Positions 33,148-42,006 are shown, counted from the stretch's first letter. The stretch: DNA of 64,000 nucleotides from JBJMHZ01 sp045807125 (GCA_045807125.1 JBJMHZ010000028.1:62001-126000), one strand, 5' to 3'. Translations and numbers: made by a program. Notes: generated from the letters alone by a model not told the origin.

Positions 33148-34479
33148 TCATCCGCGCCGTGCCGGCTCCGACGGCACGTCGGCCCCGGCGAGCTGCTCAT
33201 CGCCGTCCGGCACGGTCAGCGGGGTCACCCGCACCCGGGCGACCCGGCGCCCGTCCAGCGAGGCGACCGTCAGCCGCACCTGCTCGACCTCGACCGACTC
33301 GCCCACCTCGGGCAGGTGGCCGAGGGCGGCCATGACGAAGCCGGCGGCCGTCTCGTACGGACCGTCCGGCAGCCGCAGCCCGGTCTCCTCCTCGAACTCG
33401 TCGAGGTTGAGCAGGCCGTCGATCTCCACCTCGCCGGTGAGCAGCCGGCGCGACTGCGGCGCGGCGACGTCGTACTCGTCCCTGATGTCGCCGATGACCT
33501 CCTCGATGAGGTCCTCCAGGGTGACGATGCCGGCGGTGCCGCCGTACTCGTCGGCGACGATGGCGAGGTGGTGGCCCTCGCGGCGCATCTCCGAGAGCGC
33601 GGAGAGCACCTTCTTGGTCGACGGCAGCATCTTCACCTGGCGGAGGACCTCGGCGACCAGCGCGCCGGGATCGCGCCGGGCCCCGAACAGGTCGCGAACG
33701 TGGACGAAGCCGACCACGTCGTCGTGCGAGCCGCGGAAGACCGGGTAGCGGGAGTGCGGGGCGGTGGCCGCCACCGCGGCCGCCTTGGCGATCGTCTCGT
33801 TGGCGTCGAGGAACTCGACCTCGGTGCGCGGGATCATCACCTCGCGCACCTGGCGCTCCCCCGCCGCGAAGACCTCGTCGATCAGCCGGCGCTCGTCGCT
33901 CGACAGCGACTCGTGCGCGGCCACGAGGTCGCGCAGCTCCTCCTCGGTGATCGCCTCGCGGTTGACGTTGGGGTCGCCGCCGAGGGCGCGGACCACGAGG
34001 TCGGTCGACCTCGACAGGAACCAGATGACCGGGCGCATCAGCCGGGCGAACCGGTCGAGCAGCGGTGCGATGCCCTGCGCCATCCCCTCGGCGCGCTGCA
34101 GCGCCAGCCGCTTGGGGGCCAGCTCGCCCACGACGAGGGTGACGTAGCTGATGACCAGCGTGACGCCGATGAAGCCGAGCACGTGGGCCCAGGTGCGGGA
34201 CAGGCCCAGGCCGCGCAGGCCGCCCGCGGCCGACTCGGTGAGCGTCACGGCGCCGAACGCCGACGAGAGCAGGGCCGTGGTCGTGACGCCGATCTGGACC
34301 GCCGAGAGGAACCGGTTGGGGTCGCCCACGAGCTGCTTGACCCGCATGCCGCGACGGCTGCGCTCGGCGAGCCCGTTGACCTGGCTCTCGCGCAGCGAGA
34401 CCAGCGCCATCTCGGCCGCCACGAACAGCGCCTCGATGAGGATGAGGACGGCGACGATGACGATGTTGAGCCAGATCAT
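33148..34479 (-). CDS. CNNM/CorC-family (hemolysin-like) membrane protein with CBS pair
   Basis: 443 residues. N-terminal DUF21/CNNM domain with three to four helices (MIWLNIVIVAVLILIEALFVAAEMALVSLRESQ; VGELAPKRLALQRAEG), then a CBS pair (VREVMIPRTEVEFLDAN...; LSALSEMRREGHHLAIVADEYGGTAGIVTLEDLIEEVIGDI) and a CorC_HlyC domain (DGLLNLDEFEEETGLRLPDGPYETAAGFVMAALGHLP). The family moves or senses Mg2+/Co2+; the CBS pair likely binds ATP-Mg. It precedes trpS on the same strand. Confidence 0.9.
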   Translation of the reverse strand: MIWLNIVIVAVLILIEALFVAAEMALVSLRESQVNGLAERSRRGMRVKQLVGDPNRFLSAVQIGVTTTALLSSAFGAVTLTESAAGGLRGLGLSRTWAHVLGFIGVTLVISYVTLVVGELAPKRLALQRAEGMAQGIAPLLDRFARLMRPVIWFLSRSTDLVVRALGGDPNVNREAITEEELRDLVAAHESLSSDERRLIDEVFAAGERQVREVMIPRTEVEFLDANETIAKAAAVAATAPHSRYPVFRGSHDDVVGFVHVRDLFGARRDPGALVAEVLRQVKMLPSTKKVLSALSEMRREGHHLAIVADEYGGTAGIVTLEDLIEEVIGDIRDEYDVAAPQSRRLLTGEVEIDGLLNLDEFEEETGLRLPDGPYETAAGFVMAALGHLPEVGESVEVEQVRLTVASLDGRRVARVRVTPLTVPDGDEQLAGADVPSEPARRG

Positions 34480-34616
34480 GACGGCTCGCCCCGTCCAGCG
34501 ATCAGCGGCAGCCCCGGCGAGGGGCGACTACTGCAGCTGTCGTCCATGGCCACGAGTGTAGGCAGCGCCGGTGACCACGAAACGGACCGACGCCCCGCTG
34601 ATCGCGCGCACGGCGG

Positions 34617-35573
34617 TCAGAGGTTGGCGACGTCGGCCTGCTTGGCCCGCACCGCCTCGGCGGCCTGCGTGAGCGCCGCCACCTCCTCGTCGGTGAGCGG
34701 CAGCTCGACGACCTCCTTGATCCCGCCGGCGCCGAGCCGGGCCGGCACCCCGAGGTAGACGCCGGAGATGCCGTACTGGCCGTCGACCCACGCGCACACC
34801 GGCATGACCTCGTCCGAGTCCTCGTGCACGGCCTTGACCATGCGCGCCGCCGCCGCCGACGGCGCGTAGTAGGCCGACCCGGTCCTCAGCAGGGCGACGA
34901 TCTCGGCGCCGCCCTCGCGGGTCTGCCGCACCAGATCCTCGATCTCGCCGGCGTCGAGCAGGTCGGTCAGCGGCTTGCCGTCGACCTTCACCATGCTCGG
35001 CACCGGCACCATCGTGTCGCCGTGGCTGCCGAGGGTCATCGCCTCGACGCTGCGGGTCTCGACGCCGAGGCGGTCGGCGACCTTCTGCTTGAGCCGCGCG
35101 GTGTCGAGCATGCCGGCCTGGCCGATCACCCGGCCCTTGGGGAAGCCGGACACGTTGGCGGCGAGGGCGGTCATCTCGTCGAGCGGATTGGAGACCACGA
35201 CGAGAACGGCACCTGGCGAGTGCTTGGCGACGCTCTCGGTCACCTGCCGGACGATCTTGGCGTTGGTCTCGATGAGGTCCATCCGGCTCATGCCCGGCTT
35301 GCGCGGCAGGCCGGCCGTGATGACCACCACGTCGGAGCCCTCGGTGCGGTCGTAACCCTCGCCGCCCTGGCCGGTGGTGACCCCCACGACCCGCGTCTCG
35401 AAGCCCTCGATCGGCCGGCTCTGGCTGATGTCGAGGGCGATGCCCTCGGGCTTGCCCTCGACGATGTCGGTGAGGACGACCTCGTCGAAGACGTCGTGCT
35501 CGGCCAGCCGTTGCGCGGTGGTCGAGCCGTAGAACCCGGCACCGACGACGGTCACCTTGCCCTTGCGCGCCAT
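34617..35573 (-). CDS. mdh: Malate dehydrogenase (LDH-like type)
   Basis: 318 residues; NAD-dependent malate/oxaloacetate interconversion in the TCA cycle. NAD fold VTVVGAGFYGSTTAQRLAE, substrate Arg region ITAGLPRKPGMSRMDLI (the PRKPGMSR loop marks malate specificity), catalytic His in TLGSHGDTMVPVPS. Same type as Streptomyces-group MDH. Sixteen bases after icd on the same strand; probably co-transcribed. Confidence 0.92.
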   Translation of the reverse strand: MARKGKVTVVGAGFYGSTTAQRLAEHDVFDEVVLTDIVEGKPEGIALDISQSRPIEGFETRVVGVTTGQGGEGYDRTEGSDVVVITAGLPRKPGMSRMDLIETNAKIVRQVTESVAKHSPGAVLVVVSNPLDEMTALAANVSGFPKGRVIGQAGMLDTARLKQKVADRLGVETRSVEAMTLGSHGDTMVPVPSMVKVDGKPLTDLLDAGEIEDLVRQTREGGAEIVALLRTGSAYYAPSAAAARMVKAVHEDSDEVMPVCAWVDGQYGISGVYLGVPARLGAGGIKEVVELPLTDEEVAALTQAAEAVRAKQADVANL

Positions 35574-35589
35574 GCGATGTGCCAGCCTC

Positions 35590-36693
35590 TCAGCTCTGGA
35601 GGACGTCGATGATGGCGTCGGCGTACTCGCTGGTGCCGACCGCCGTCGGGTCGTTGCGGTCGGGCTTCAGGTCGTACGTGACGCTCGTGCCCTCGGCGAC
35701 GACCTTGCTGACCGCGTCCTCGAGCCTGCGCGCGGCGTCGGCCTCGCCGAGGTAGTCGAGCATGAGCTTGCCGGAGAGGATCATCGCCGTCGGGTTGACC
35801 TTGTTCTGGCCCTTGTACTTGGGGGCGCTGCCGTGCGTGGCCTCGAAGACGGCCGCGTCGGTGCCGATGTTGGCGCCCGGCGCCACCCCGAGACCGCCCA
35901 CCATGCCGGCGGTGAGGTCGGACAGGATGTCGCCGTACAGGTTGGGCAGCACCAGCACGTCCCACTCCGCCGGGCGCTGGACGAGGCCCATGCAGGTCGC
36001 GTCGACGAGGTTCTCCCACGGCTCGATGTCGGGGAAGTCCTTCGCGACCTCGCGGAAGACCGACAGGAACAGGCCGTCGGTGAACTTCATGATGTTGGAC
36101 TTGGTGATGCAGTGCACCCGCTTGCGGCCGTTGTCCCTTGCGTACTGGAACGCGTAGCGGATGATGCGCTCCGACCCGAACTCGCTGATCGGCTTGATCG
36201 AGATGCCCGAGTGGGGGCGGATCTGCTTCTTCTGCAGGCCGTTGAGGAACTCGATGACCTTGTCGGCCTCGTCGGTGTCGTGCGCGTACTCGATGCCGGC
36301 GTAGAGGTCCTCGGTGTTCTCGCGGACGATGACGACGTCGACCTTGTCGAAGTACGAGCGCATGCCCTGGTAGGTCTTGCACGGCCGCAGGCAGGCGAAG
36401 AGCTCGAGCTCGGCCCGCAGCGCCACGTTGACCGAGCGGAAGCCGGTGCCGATGGGCGTGGTGATCGGGCCCTTGATCGCGACCTTGTTGCGGCGGATCG
36501 ACTCGAGCGTCTGCGGGGGCAGCGGGGTGCCGGCCTCCTCCATGACGTCGACGCCGGCCTGCTGCACGTCCCAGTCGAACGCCGCGTCGGCGGTCGCGGC
36601 GGCCGCCTCGAGCACCCGGCGGGTCGCCTCGGTGAGCTCTGGGCCGGTGCCGTCGCCGGGGATGAGCGTGACGCGGTGGGTTCTGCTGGCCAT
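35590..36693 (-). CDS. icd: Isocitrate dehydrogenase, NAD(P)+-dependent, IMDH-like short form
   Basis: 367 residues of the isocitrate/isopropylmalate dehydrogenase family. VTLIPGDGTGPELT, VVIVRENTEDLYAGIEYAH (phosphorylation/substrate loop: the RENTEDLYAGIE form marks isocitrate), KSNIMKFTDGLF, LPNLYGDILSDLTAGMVGGLGVAPGANIG (metal-binding Asp residues), and ATHGSAPKYKGQNKVNPTA. The region after GSAP lacks a clear NADP signature, so cofactor is uncertain. AGAAGGAG upstream of the ATG at 36693. Pairs with mdh as adjacent TCA genes. Confidence 0.9.
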   Translation of the reverse strand: MASRTHRVTLIPGDGTGPELTEATRRVLEAAAATADAAFDWDVQQAGVDVMEEAGTPLPPQTLESIRRNKVAIKGPITTPIGTGFRSVNVALRAELELFACLRPCKTYQGMRSYFDKVDVVIVRENTEDLYAGIEYAHDTDEADKVIEFLNGLQKKQIRPHSGISIKPISEFGSERIIRYAFQYARDNGRKRVHCITKSNIMKFTDGLFLSVFREVAKDFPDIEPWENLVDATCMGLVQRPAEWDVLVLPNLYGDILSDLTAGMVGGLGVAPGANIGTDAAVFEATHGSAPKYKGQNKVNPTAMILSGKLMLDYLGEADAARRLEDAVSKVVAEGTSVTYDLKPDRNDPTAVGTSEYADAIIDVLQS

Positions 36694-36755
36694 CGGGCCG
36701 CTCCTTCTGCGGACGTTCTCGGGTCGGTCCGAGGTTATCGGACGGCTCTCGAAGG

Positions 36756-37106
36756 TCAGCGAGCGTGGTAGTAGACCGGCACCACGTAGGCCAGGACGAT
36801 CACGGCCAGTCCGAGGCAGGCGAGCAGGACGACGTCGAAGCCGCGCCCGCGGACGGCGAGCGGCGCGACCTCGCGGGCCGGCAGCACCAGCCGCAGCCCC
36901 GCCGCGAGCAGCGGCGCGATCCCGATGACGATCGCCCCCTTGCGCCAGTGGTCGAGACCGACGCCGACGAGGCCGAGAGCCAGCACGCCGATCACCGCGA
37001 GGGTGGGCAGCTCGTGCAGCCGGCGGCGCACCGGAGCGCCGGGCGCGGTGGTGCCGGGCGTACGGGTACCGGATGCGGGGGTGCCGGGCGCTGGCTCGTC
37101 CGTCAC
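36756..37106 (-). CDS. DUF3017 small membrane protein
   Basis: 116 residues. A Pro/Thr-rich cytoplasmic start (about 1-27), then three hydrophobic segments: LPTLAVIGVLALGLVGVGL, GAIVIGIAPLLAAGLRLVLP, VVLLACLGLAVIVLAYVVPVYY. This matches DUF3017, found beside folD and mdh in many actinobacteria. GTG start overlaps the ACT-protein stop (GTGA). Function unknown. Confidence 0.8.
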   Translation of the reverse strand: MTDEPAPGTPASGTRTPGTTAPGAPVRRRLHELPTLAVIGVLALGLVGVGLDHWRKGAIVIGIAPLLAAGLRLVLPAREVAPLAVRGRGFDVVLLACLGLAVIVLAYVVPVYYHAR

Positions 37107-37612
37107 GGATTGGTGCCCGGCCGCTGCGGGGGAGGCGGGTTGCCGGCGAGCAGCGACATCGCCAGGTCGGCGTGGGCCGCCCGGACCAGCAGGTGATCGG
37201 TGGTGAACCCGGACATCGAGGTGAACGGCACGTACGCGCTCGCCAGGCGGGTGGCGACGTCGGCGAGGAAGCCGACCTGCTCCCACGGCAGCGGCCCGGG
37301 GAACGTGACCCGCCGCCAGCCCGGCTCGAGCGCGAGCGGGCGGGCCTCGCCCAGCGCGCCGTCCGCGAAGGCGGCCTCGGCGGCGACCATCGTCACCTCG
37401 TCGCCGTCGCGCACGACCGCCGACCAGCCGTCCGGTATGCCGGCGGGCCGCCAGTCCTGGGGATAGCGGGCCACGGCGTACGTCTCGGGGTCGAGCCGGG
37501 GCTGGAGGTCGGGAAGGCGCCTGATCACCGACGGCGCATCCGCGCGCGCCGTCCGGGACCGCTCCTCGTCCGCCGCCCGGCTGGTTCCGGTCATCACCGC
37601 GCTGTTCACCAT
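37103..37612 (-). CDS. ACT-domain protein of the CASTOR-like (ACT_7) type
   Basis: 169 residues from the ATG at 37612, chosen because AGGAGG lies eight bases upstream; an in-frame ATG at 37636 lacks one. N-terminal beta-rich half (YAVARYPQDWRPAGIPDGWSAVVRDGDEVTMVA) and C-terminal half (WRRVTFPGPLPWEQVGFLADVATRLASAYVPFTSMSGFTTDHLLVRAAHADLAMSLL) resemble paired ACT domains that bind amino acids in CASTOR-like regulators. Ligand unknown. Coupled to DUF3017 and divergent from the FHA-HTH gene. Confidence 0.6.
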   Translation of the reverse strand: MVNSAVMTGTSRAADEERSRTARADAPSVIRRLPDLQPRLDPETYAVARYPQDWRPAGIPDGWSAVVRDGDEVTMVAAEAAFADGALGEARPLALEPGWRRVTFPGPLPWEQVGFLADVATRLASAYVPFTSMSGFTTDHLLVRAAHADLAMSLLAGNPPPPQRPGTNP

Positions 37613-37636
37613 GCCGACGTCCTCCTGCAGTGGCAT

Positions 37637-37958
37637 CCGAGCCTAGTACCCCGACGTCCCCCCATGGTGGTCCATGCTGCCCGTCAACGCTGCGCACGCG
37701 CGCGGTGACACGACGGCGACACCGTACCGATTACCCGCTGATCGTGCCTGTTCCCATCCGTTCTCATGAATGCCACGGCGCCATGCGGGTAGACGCAAAG
37801 GAAAGCACGCCGTCACCGCCGGGTAGGACCGGCAACCATCCCCATTCAGCCGCCGTCAGGCATCGGCGCGGACATCGGCACCGGACATCGCCGTCAGCCA
37901 CCCCACAGCCGCCAAGCCGCCCGAAGGGCGCAACCAGCATCGTCGAGGAGGCCAGCTC
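37637..37958 (+). promoter_or_regulatory. 322-bp divergent intergenic region with a possible structured leader for the FHA-HTH gene
   Basis: No gene is supported here. It must hold the promoters of the ACT and FHA genes. Within it, GACGCAAAG (37792-37800) is enclosed by ACGGCG (37775-37780) pairing with CGCCGT (37808-37813), followed by a CCGG-loop-CCGG hairpin (37819-37832) and GGTAG. GACGCAAAG and CCGCCnGGTAG recall the core of cyclic di-GMP-I (GEMM) riboswitches, but the required upstream GNRA hairpin is not evident. Treat as a candidate structured RNA only. Confidence 0.3.
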
Positions 37959-38576
37959 GTGGAGTCGCCCTACCTGCGCGTCGAGGACACCGGTGAGGTG
38001 GTCGAGCTGGGCCGCGACGTGACGACGGTGGGCCGGGGCGACGGGGTCGACGTGCGGCTGGCCGACCCGAGCGTGTCCCGGCTGCACGCCGAGCTGGTCC
38101 GGCGTGGCCCGTTCGTCTACGTCTCCGACCTCGGCCTCTCGACCAACGGCACCCGGGTCAACGGGCGTCCCGTGGGGCGACGGGTGCTTGCCGACGGCGA
38201 CGTGGTGACCTTCGGCATGGCCCGCTGCCGGGTGGGCGGCCTCGGCACTCCCGAGGAGCTCTCGGACGAGACCGTCGAGGTGCGCCGCATCGCGGCGCCC
38301 GACCTGACCCGCCGCGAGCTGGAGGTGCTGACCGCGCTGTGCCGGCCGGCGCTGCGGCAGGACGCGTTCGTGGCGCCGGCGACCGCCAAGGACATCGCCG
38401 AGGAGCTGGTGGTCACCGAGGCAGCGGTGAAGCAGCACCTGCTGCGCCTCTACCAGAAGTTCCGCATCCCCGAGGGCGTCAACCGGCGCGCCCGCCTCGC
38501 CAACGAGGTCATCTCCGCCGGCATCGTGCGGCCGCTGCCCGCTCACGAGGACGACCGGGTCCGCCGGGCCGGTTGA
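37959..38576 (+). CDS. FHA domain protein with C-terminal helix-turn-helix
   Basis: 205 residues. FHA domain about 15-100: TTVGRGDGVDVRLADPSVSRLHAELVRRGPFVYVSDLGLSTNGTRVNG carries the GR, SxxH and NG phosphothreonine-binding residues. C-terminal half DLTRRELEVLTALCRPALR...ATAKDIAEELVVTEAAVKQHLLRLYQKFRIP resembles a LuxR/GerE-type HTH, so the protein may bind DNA in response to a phosphorylated partner. GTG start follows GAGGAGG. The membrane kinase at 22718 is a possible partner, by inference only. Converges with folD 27 bp away. Confidence 0.8.
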   Translation: MESPYLRVEDTGEVVELGRDVTTVGRGDGVDVRLADPSVSRLHAELVRRGPFVYVSDLGLSTNGTRVNGRPVGRRVLADGDVVTFGMARCRVGGLGTPEELSDETVEVRRIAAPDLTRRELEVLTALCRPALRQDAFVAPATAKDIAEELVVTEAAVKQHLLRLYQKFRIPEGVNRRARLANEVISAGIVRPLPAHEDDRVRRAG

Positions 38577-38603
38577 CCCCGCGGGCGCGCCCTCGACCTG
38601 TTC

Positions 38604-39476
38604 TCAGCCGATCCCGGCCGCCCGCTCGGCCGCCTCGACCACGTTGGTCAGCAGCATCCCCCTCGTCATCGGCCCGATGCCGCCCGGCATGGGGGCGAGC
38701 CAGCCGGCCGACTCCCGCACGTCGTCCGCGACGTCCCCCGTGTAGCGGCCCTTGCCGTCCTCGCCGACCACCCTGGTGATGCCGACGTCGAGCACCGCGG
38801 CGCCCGGCCGCACCATGTCGGCGGTGACCAGCCCCGGCACTCCCGCGGCGGCCACCACCACGTCGGCCCGCCGCACGTGCGCGGCGAGGTCCCGGGTGCC
38901 GGTGTGGCAGACGGTGACGGTCGCGTTCTCGCTGCGCCGGGTCAGCAGCAGCCCGAGCGGGCGGCCCACGGTCACCCCGCGCCCGATCACCACGACGTCG
39001 GCGCCGGCGAGCGGCACGTCGTACCGCCGGAGCAGCTCGACGCATCCCCTCGGCGTGCACGGCAGCGGTCCCGGCAGCATGAGGACGAGCCGCCCGAGGT
39101 TCACCGGGTGCAGCCCGTCGGCGTCCTTCGCCGGGTCGATCAGCTCCAGCACCCGCCCCTCGTCCAGCCCAGCCGGCAGCGGCAGCTGGACGATGTAGCC
39201 GGTGCACGCCGGGTCGGCGTTGAGCTCGGCGACGATGGCCTCGACCTCCTCCTGCGAGGCGGTGGCCGGCAGCACGCGCTCGATGCTGGTGATGCCGACA
39301 TCGGCCGAGTCCCGGTGCTTGCCCCCGACGTAGGCGTGGCTGCCGGGGTCGTCGCCGACGAGCACGGTGCCGAGCCCGAGCACGGAGCCGCGCTCGGCCA
39401 GCGCGGCGACTCGCTGCCGCAGGTCGTCCTTGATGCGCCCGAGCGTCGCCCTGCCGTCGAGGATCTGCGCCGTCAC
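38604..39476 (-). CDS. folD: Bifunctional methylene-THF dehydrogenase/methenyl-THF cyclohydrolase
   Basis: 290 residues; interconverts 5,10-methylene-, 5,10-methenyl- and 10-formyl-THF, feeding formyl groups to purN and purH nearby. Catalytic Lys in SHAYVGGKHRDSADVGI, QLPLPAGLDEGRVLELIDPAKDADGLHPVN, NADP fold ADVVVIGRGVTVGRPLGLLLTRR, and the C-terminal MPGGIGPMTRGMLLTNV. GTG at 39476 gives the usual MTAxILDG start; an ATG six codons upstream (39494) is the alternative. Long repeat-filled gap upstream. Confidence 0.92.
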   Translation of the reverse strand: MTAQILDGRATLGRIKDDLRQRVAALAERGSVLGLGTVLVGDDPGSHAYVGGKHRDSADVGITSIERVLPATASQEEVEAIVAELNADPACTGYIVQLPLPAGLDEGRVLELIDPAKDADGLHPVNLGRLVLMLPGPLPCTPRGCVELLRRYDVPLAGADVVVIGRGVTVGRPLGLLLTRRSENATVTVCHTGTRDLAAHVRRADVVVAAAGVPGLVTADMVRPGAAVLDVGITRVVGEDGKGRYTGDVADDVRESAGWLAPMPGGIGPMTRGMLLTNVVEAAERAAGIG

Positions 39477-39540
39477 GGTGTCGCAGTCTTCCATGCCGGG
39501 CGCGACGGCCGAGCGGGAGCCCGAGGGCGAGGCCCCCCTC

Positions 39541-39777
39541 GACGCTGTGCACTGCCCGCACGTCCGCAGCACCAGCACCAGCACCAGCACCAGCACCAGC
39601 ACCCGAGCTATCCCAGTCGCGCTGTGCACTGCCCCCACGTCCGCAGCACGGCCCCTGACCGACGCGACGGCGAGCCGCACCGCCCCCGTCCCGAATCCCG
39701 GTGCAGCGCATAGTGCACTGCGCCCAAGCCCGCGGGCAGCGCATAGTGCACTGCACCGAAGCCCGCGGGCAGTGCAC
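39541..39777. repeat. Repeat-rich intergenic region with five GTGCAC palindromes upstream of folD
   Basis: The 353-bp gap between purH and folD holds no gene I can support. It contains GTGCAC at 39547, 39624, 39713, 39746 and 39772; a 29-bp repeat around the first two (offset 77 bp, CTGTGCACTGCCC...CACGTCCGCAGCAC); and a 33-bp tandem repeat (39706-39771, GCGCATAGTGCACTGC...CCCGCGGGCA). The palindrome array could be a multi-site operator or a mobile repeat family. Confidence 0.75.
39568..39603. repeat. Six tandem AGCACC hexamers
   Basis: Six perfect copies of AGCACC lie between the first two GTGCAC sites. A pure short-unit array in non-coding DNA is prone to slippage and would change the spacing of the flanking palindromes and of any folD promoter. 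Confidence 0.85.
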
Positions 39778-39829
39778 AGCGCCGAGGAGGGGCCCTCCCA
39801 CCTGGGGCGATCCCGGCGGGCCCGCTTCG

Positions 39830-41404
39830 TCAGTGGGTGAAGTGGCGCACGCCGGTCAGGTACATCGTCATGCCAGCCCGAGCCGCAGCTTCGACCGCCT
39901 CGTCGTCGCGCACCGAGCCACCCGGCTGGACGACCGCCCGTATCCCGGCTTCAGCAAGCACCTGCAGGCCGTCGGGGAACGGGAAGAACGCGTCGCTCGC
40001 CGCCACCGATCCGGCGGCCCGCTCGCCCGCCCGCGCCACCGCCAGCCGAGCCGCGTCGACTCGGTTGACCTGCCCCATGCCTATGCCGACGGTCGCGCCG
40101 CCGGCCGCCAGCAGGATCGCGTTGGACTTCACCGCGCGGCAGGCCCGCCAGGCGAACTCGAGGTCGGCGAGCGTCGCGGCATCGGCAGGGTCGCCCGCGC
40201 GCAGGGTCCAGTTGGCCGGGCCGTCGCCCGGCTCATCGATCGCGTCCGCGGACTGCATGAGCAGCCCCCCGCAGATCTGCCGCACCTCGATGCCCCGCCC
40301 ACCGTGCGCCGCGGTCCGCAGCACGCGGACCGAGGGCTTTCGGGTGAGCGCCTCGAGGGCGCCGGGCTCGTAGTCGGGCGCCACCACGACCTCGGTGAAG
40401 ATGCCGGCGAGCTGCTCGGCCATCGCCAGGCTGACCGGCCGGTTGGCCGCGACCACGCCGCCGTAGGCGCTCACCGGATCGCAGGCATGCGCCTTGCGGT
40501 GAGCCTCCGCCACGTCGTCGCCCACCGCGATGCCGCAGGGGTTGGCATGCTTCACGACCGCGACGCACGGGCCGCGGAAGTCGTTGGCCGCGCGCAGGGC
40601 AGCGTCGGTGTCGACGTAGTTGTTGTACGACATCTGCTTGCCGTGCAGCTGCTCCGCGCCGGCCAGGCCGCGGTCGCCGAAGCCGCTGGCGTACAGGGCC
40701 GCGCGCTGGTGCGGGTTCTCGCCGTAGCGCAGGGCGTCGACCCGGTCGTACGTGGCGCCGATCCAGGCCGGGAAGCCGGTGGGCGCACCGTCGACGTCAT
40801 CGGTGGGTGCCATGACGTTGCCGAACCAGGAGGCGACGTGGACGTCGTACGTCGCGGTGTGGGTGAACGCCTCGGCGGCGAGGCGCCTGCGCTCCGCGAG
40901 CGTGAAGCCTCCACCAGCGACGGCGGCGAGCACGTCCGGGTAGCGATCGGGACGCACGACCACCGCGACGTTGGCGTGGTTCTTCGCCGCCGCGCGCACC
41001 ATCGACGGGCCACCGATGTCGATCTGCTCGATGCACTCGTCCGGCGCGGCGCCGGAGGTCACCGTCGCGGTGAACGGATAGAGGTTGACGACGACGAGCT
41101 GGAACGGCTCGATGCCCAGCTCGCCGAGCTGCCGCTCGTGATCCGCGTTGCGCAGGTCGGCGAGCAGACCGGCGTGCACCCGCGGGTGCAGGGTCTTCAC
41201 CCGGCCGTCGAGGCACTCAGGGAAGCCGGTCAGCTCCTCGACCCTGGTGACCGCGACGCCGGCGGCGGCGATGCGGGCCGCGGTGGAGCCGGTCGAGACG
41301 ATCTCGACCCCGGCGTCGCCGAGCCCGCGCGCGAGCTCCTCGAGCCCCGCCTTGTCATGCACGCTCACCAGTGCGCGCCGCACCGGCCTGCGCTCGTCCG
41401 TCAC
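39830..41404 (-). CDS. purH: Bifunctional AICAR transformylase/IMP cyclohydrolase
   Basis: 524 residues; last two steps of IMP synthesis. N-terminal cyclohydrolase (MGS-like) domain: ALVSVHDKAGLEELARGLGDAGVEIVSTGST, GFPECLDGRVKTLHPRVHAGLL. C-terminal transformylase: LRYGENPHQRAALY, VVKHANPCGIAVG with the catalytic Lys-His, and SDAFFPFPDGL near the end. GTG start overlaps purN's stop (GTGA) behind GGAAGG. Uses 10-formyl-THF, which folD supplies. Confidence 0.95.
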   Translation of the reverse strand: MTDERRPVRRALVSVHDKAGLEELARGLGDAGVEIVSTGSTAARIAAAGVAVTRVEELTGFPECLDGRVKTLHPRVHAGLLADLRNADHERQLGELGIEPFQLVVVNLYPFTATVTSGAAPDECIEQIDIGGPSMVRAAAKNHANVAVVVRPDRYPDVLAAVAGGGFTLAERRRLAAEAFTHTATYDVHVASWFGNVMAPTDDVDGAPTGFPAWIGATYDRVDALRYGENPHQRAALYASGFGDRGLAGAEQLHGKQMSYNNYVDTDAALRAANDFRGPCVAVVKHANPCGIAVGDDVAEAHRKAHACDPVSAYGGVVAANRPVSLAMAEQLAGIFTEVVVAPDYEPGALEALTRKPSVRVLRTAAHGGRGIEVRQICGGLLMQSADAIDEPGDGPANWTLRAGDPADAATLADLEFAWRACRAVKSNAILLAAGGATVGIGMGQVNRVDAARLAVARAGERAAGSVAASDAFFPFPDGLQVLAEAGIRAVVQPGGSVRDDEAVEAAARAGMTMYLTGVRHFTH

Positions 41405-42006
41405 GGCAGGACCACCTTCCTGCCGTCCGTCCGGTAACCGCCGCGGGCGATGCGCCCGACGGCGTGCACGAGCAGCGCCCGCTCGACGGTCTTGATGCGC
41501 TCGTGGAGGCTCGCCTCGTCGTCGTCCGAGCGCACGACGACCGCCGTCTGGGCGACGATCGGCCCGGTGTCGACGCCCTCGTCCACGAGGTGCACCGTGG
41601 CGCCGGTGATCTTCACGCCGTGGTCCAGCGCGTCCCGCACGGCGTGCGCGCCAGGGAACGCCGGCAGCAGCGCCGGGTGAGTGTTGACGATGCAGCCGGC
41701 GAAGCGGCCGAGCACCGCCGCACCGATGATGCGCATGAAACCGGCGCAGACGACGAGATCGGGCCGGTGGGCGGCGATGGCGTCGCGCAGGGCGTGGTCC
41801 CAGGCCGCGCGACCGGCGTGGTCCTCAGGGCGGACGACGAAGACCGGTACGCCCGCATCGGACGCTCGCCGCAGCCCCTCGGCACCGTCGCGATCGGCCC
41901 CGACGGCGGCGACGCTCGCTCCGTACGCGGGATCGCGGCACGCGTCGAGCAGCGCCTGGAGATTGGTGCCCGTCCCCGACACGAGCACGACGAGCCGTGC
42001 CCCCAT
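41401..42006 (-). CDS. purN: Phosphoribosylglycinamide formyltransferase
   Basis: 201 residues; transfers formyl from 10-formyl-THF to GAR in purine synthesis. LVVLVSGTGTNLQALLDAC (phosphate loop), CAGFMRIIGAAVL, VNTHPALLPAFPGAHAVRDALD (catalytic Asn and His), and VDEGVDTGPIVAQ (catalytic Asp). GAGGGG before the ATG. Coupled to purH; the order perM-purN-purH matches mycobacteria and streptomycetes. Confidence 0.95.
   Translation of the reverse strand: MGARLVVLVSGTGTNLQALLDACRDPAYGASVAAVGADRDGAEGLRRASDAGVPVFVVRPEDHAGRAAWDHALRDAIAAHRPDLVVCAGFMRIIGAAVLGRFAGCIVNTHPALLPAFPGAHAVRDALDHGVKITGATVHLVDEGVDTGPIVAQTAVVVRSDDDEASLHERIKTVERALLVHAVGRIARGGYRTDGRKVVLP

Noticed and set aside
37771..37840. Firm call of a cyclic di-GMP-I riboswitch
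   Set aside because: Only two short core-like motifs match; the GNRA hairpin preceding GACGCAAAG is not found, so it is kept as a candidate structured leader.
39494..39830. Protein-coding reading of the repeat region upstream of folD
   Set aside because: Open frames there encode Ser-Thr or Pro-rich repeats derived from AGCACC arrays, with no ribosome-binding site and no conserved motif.
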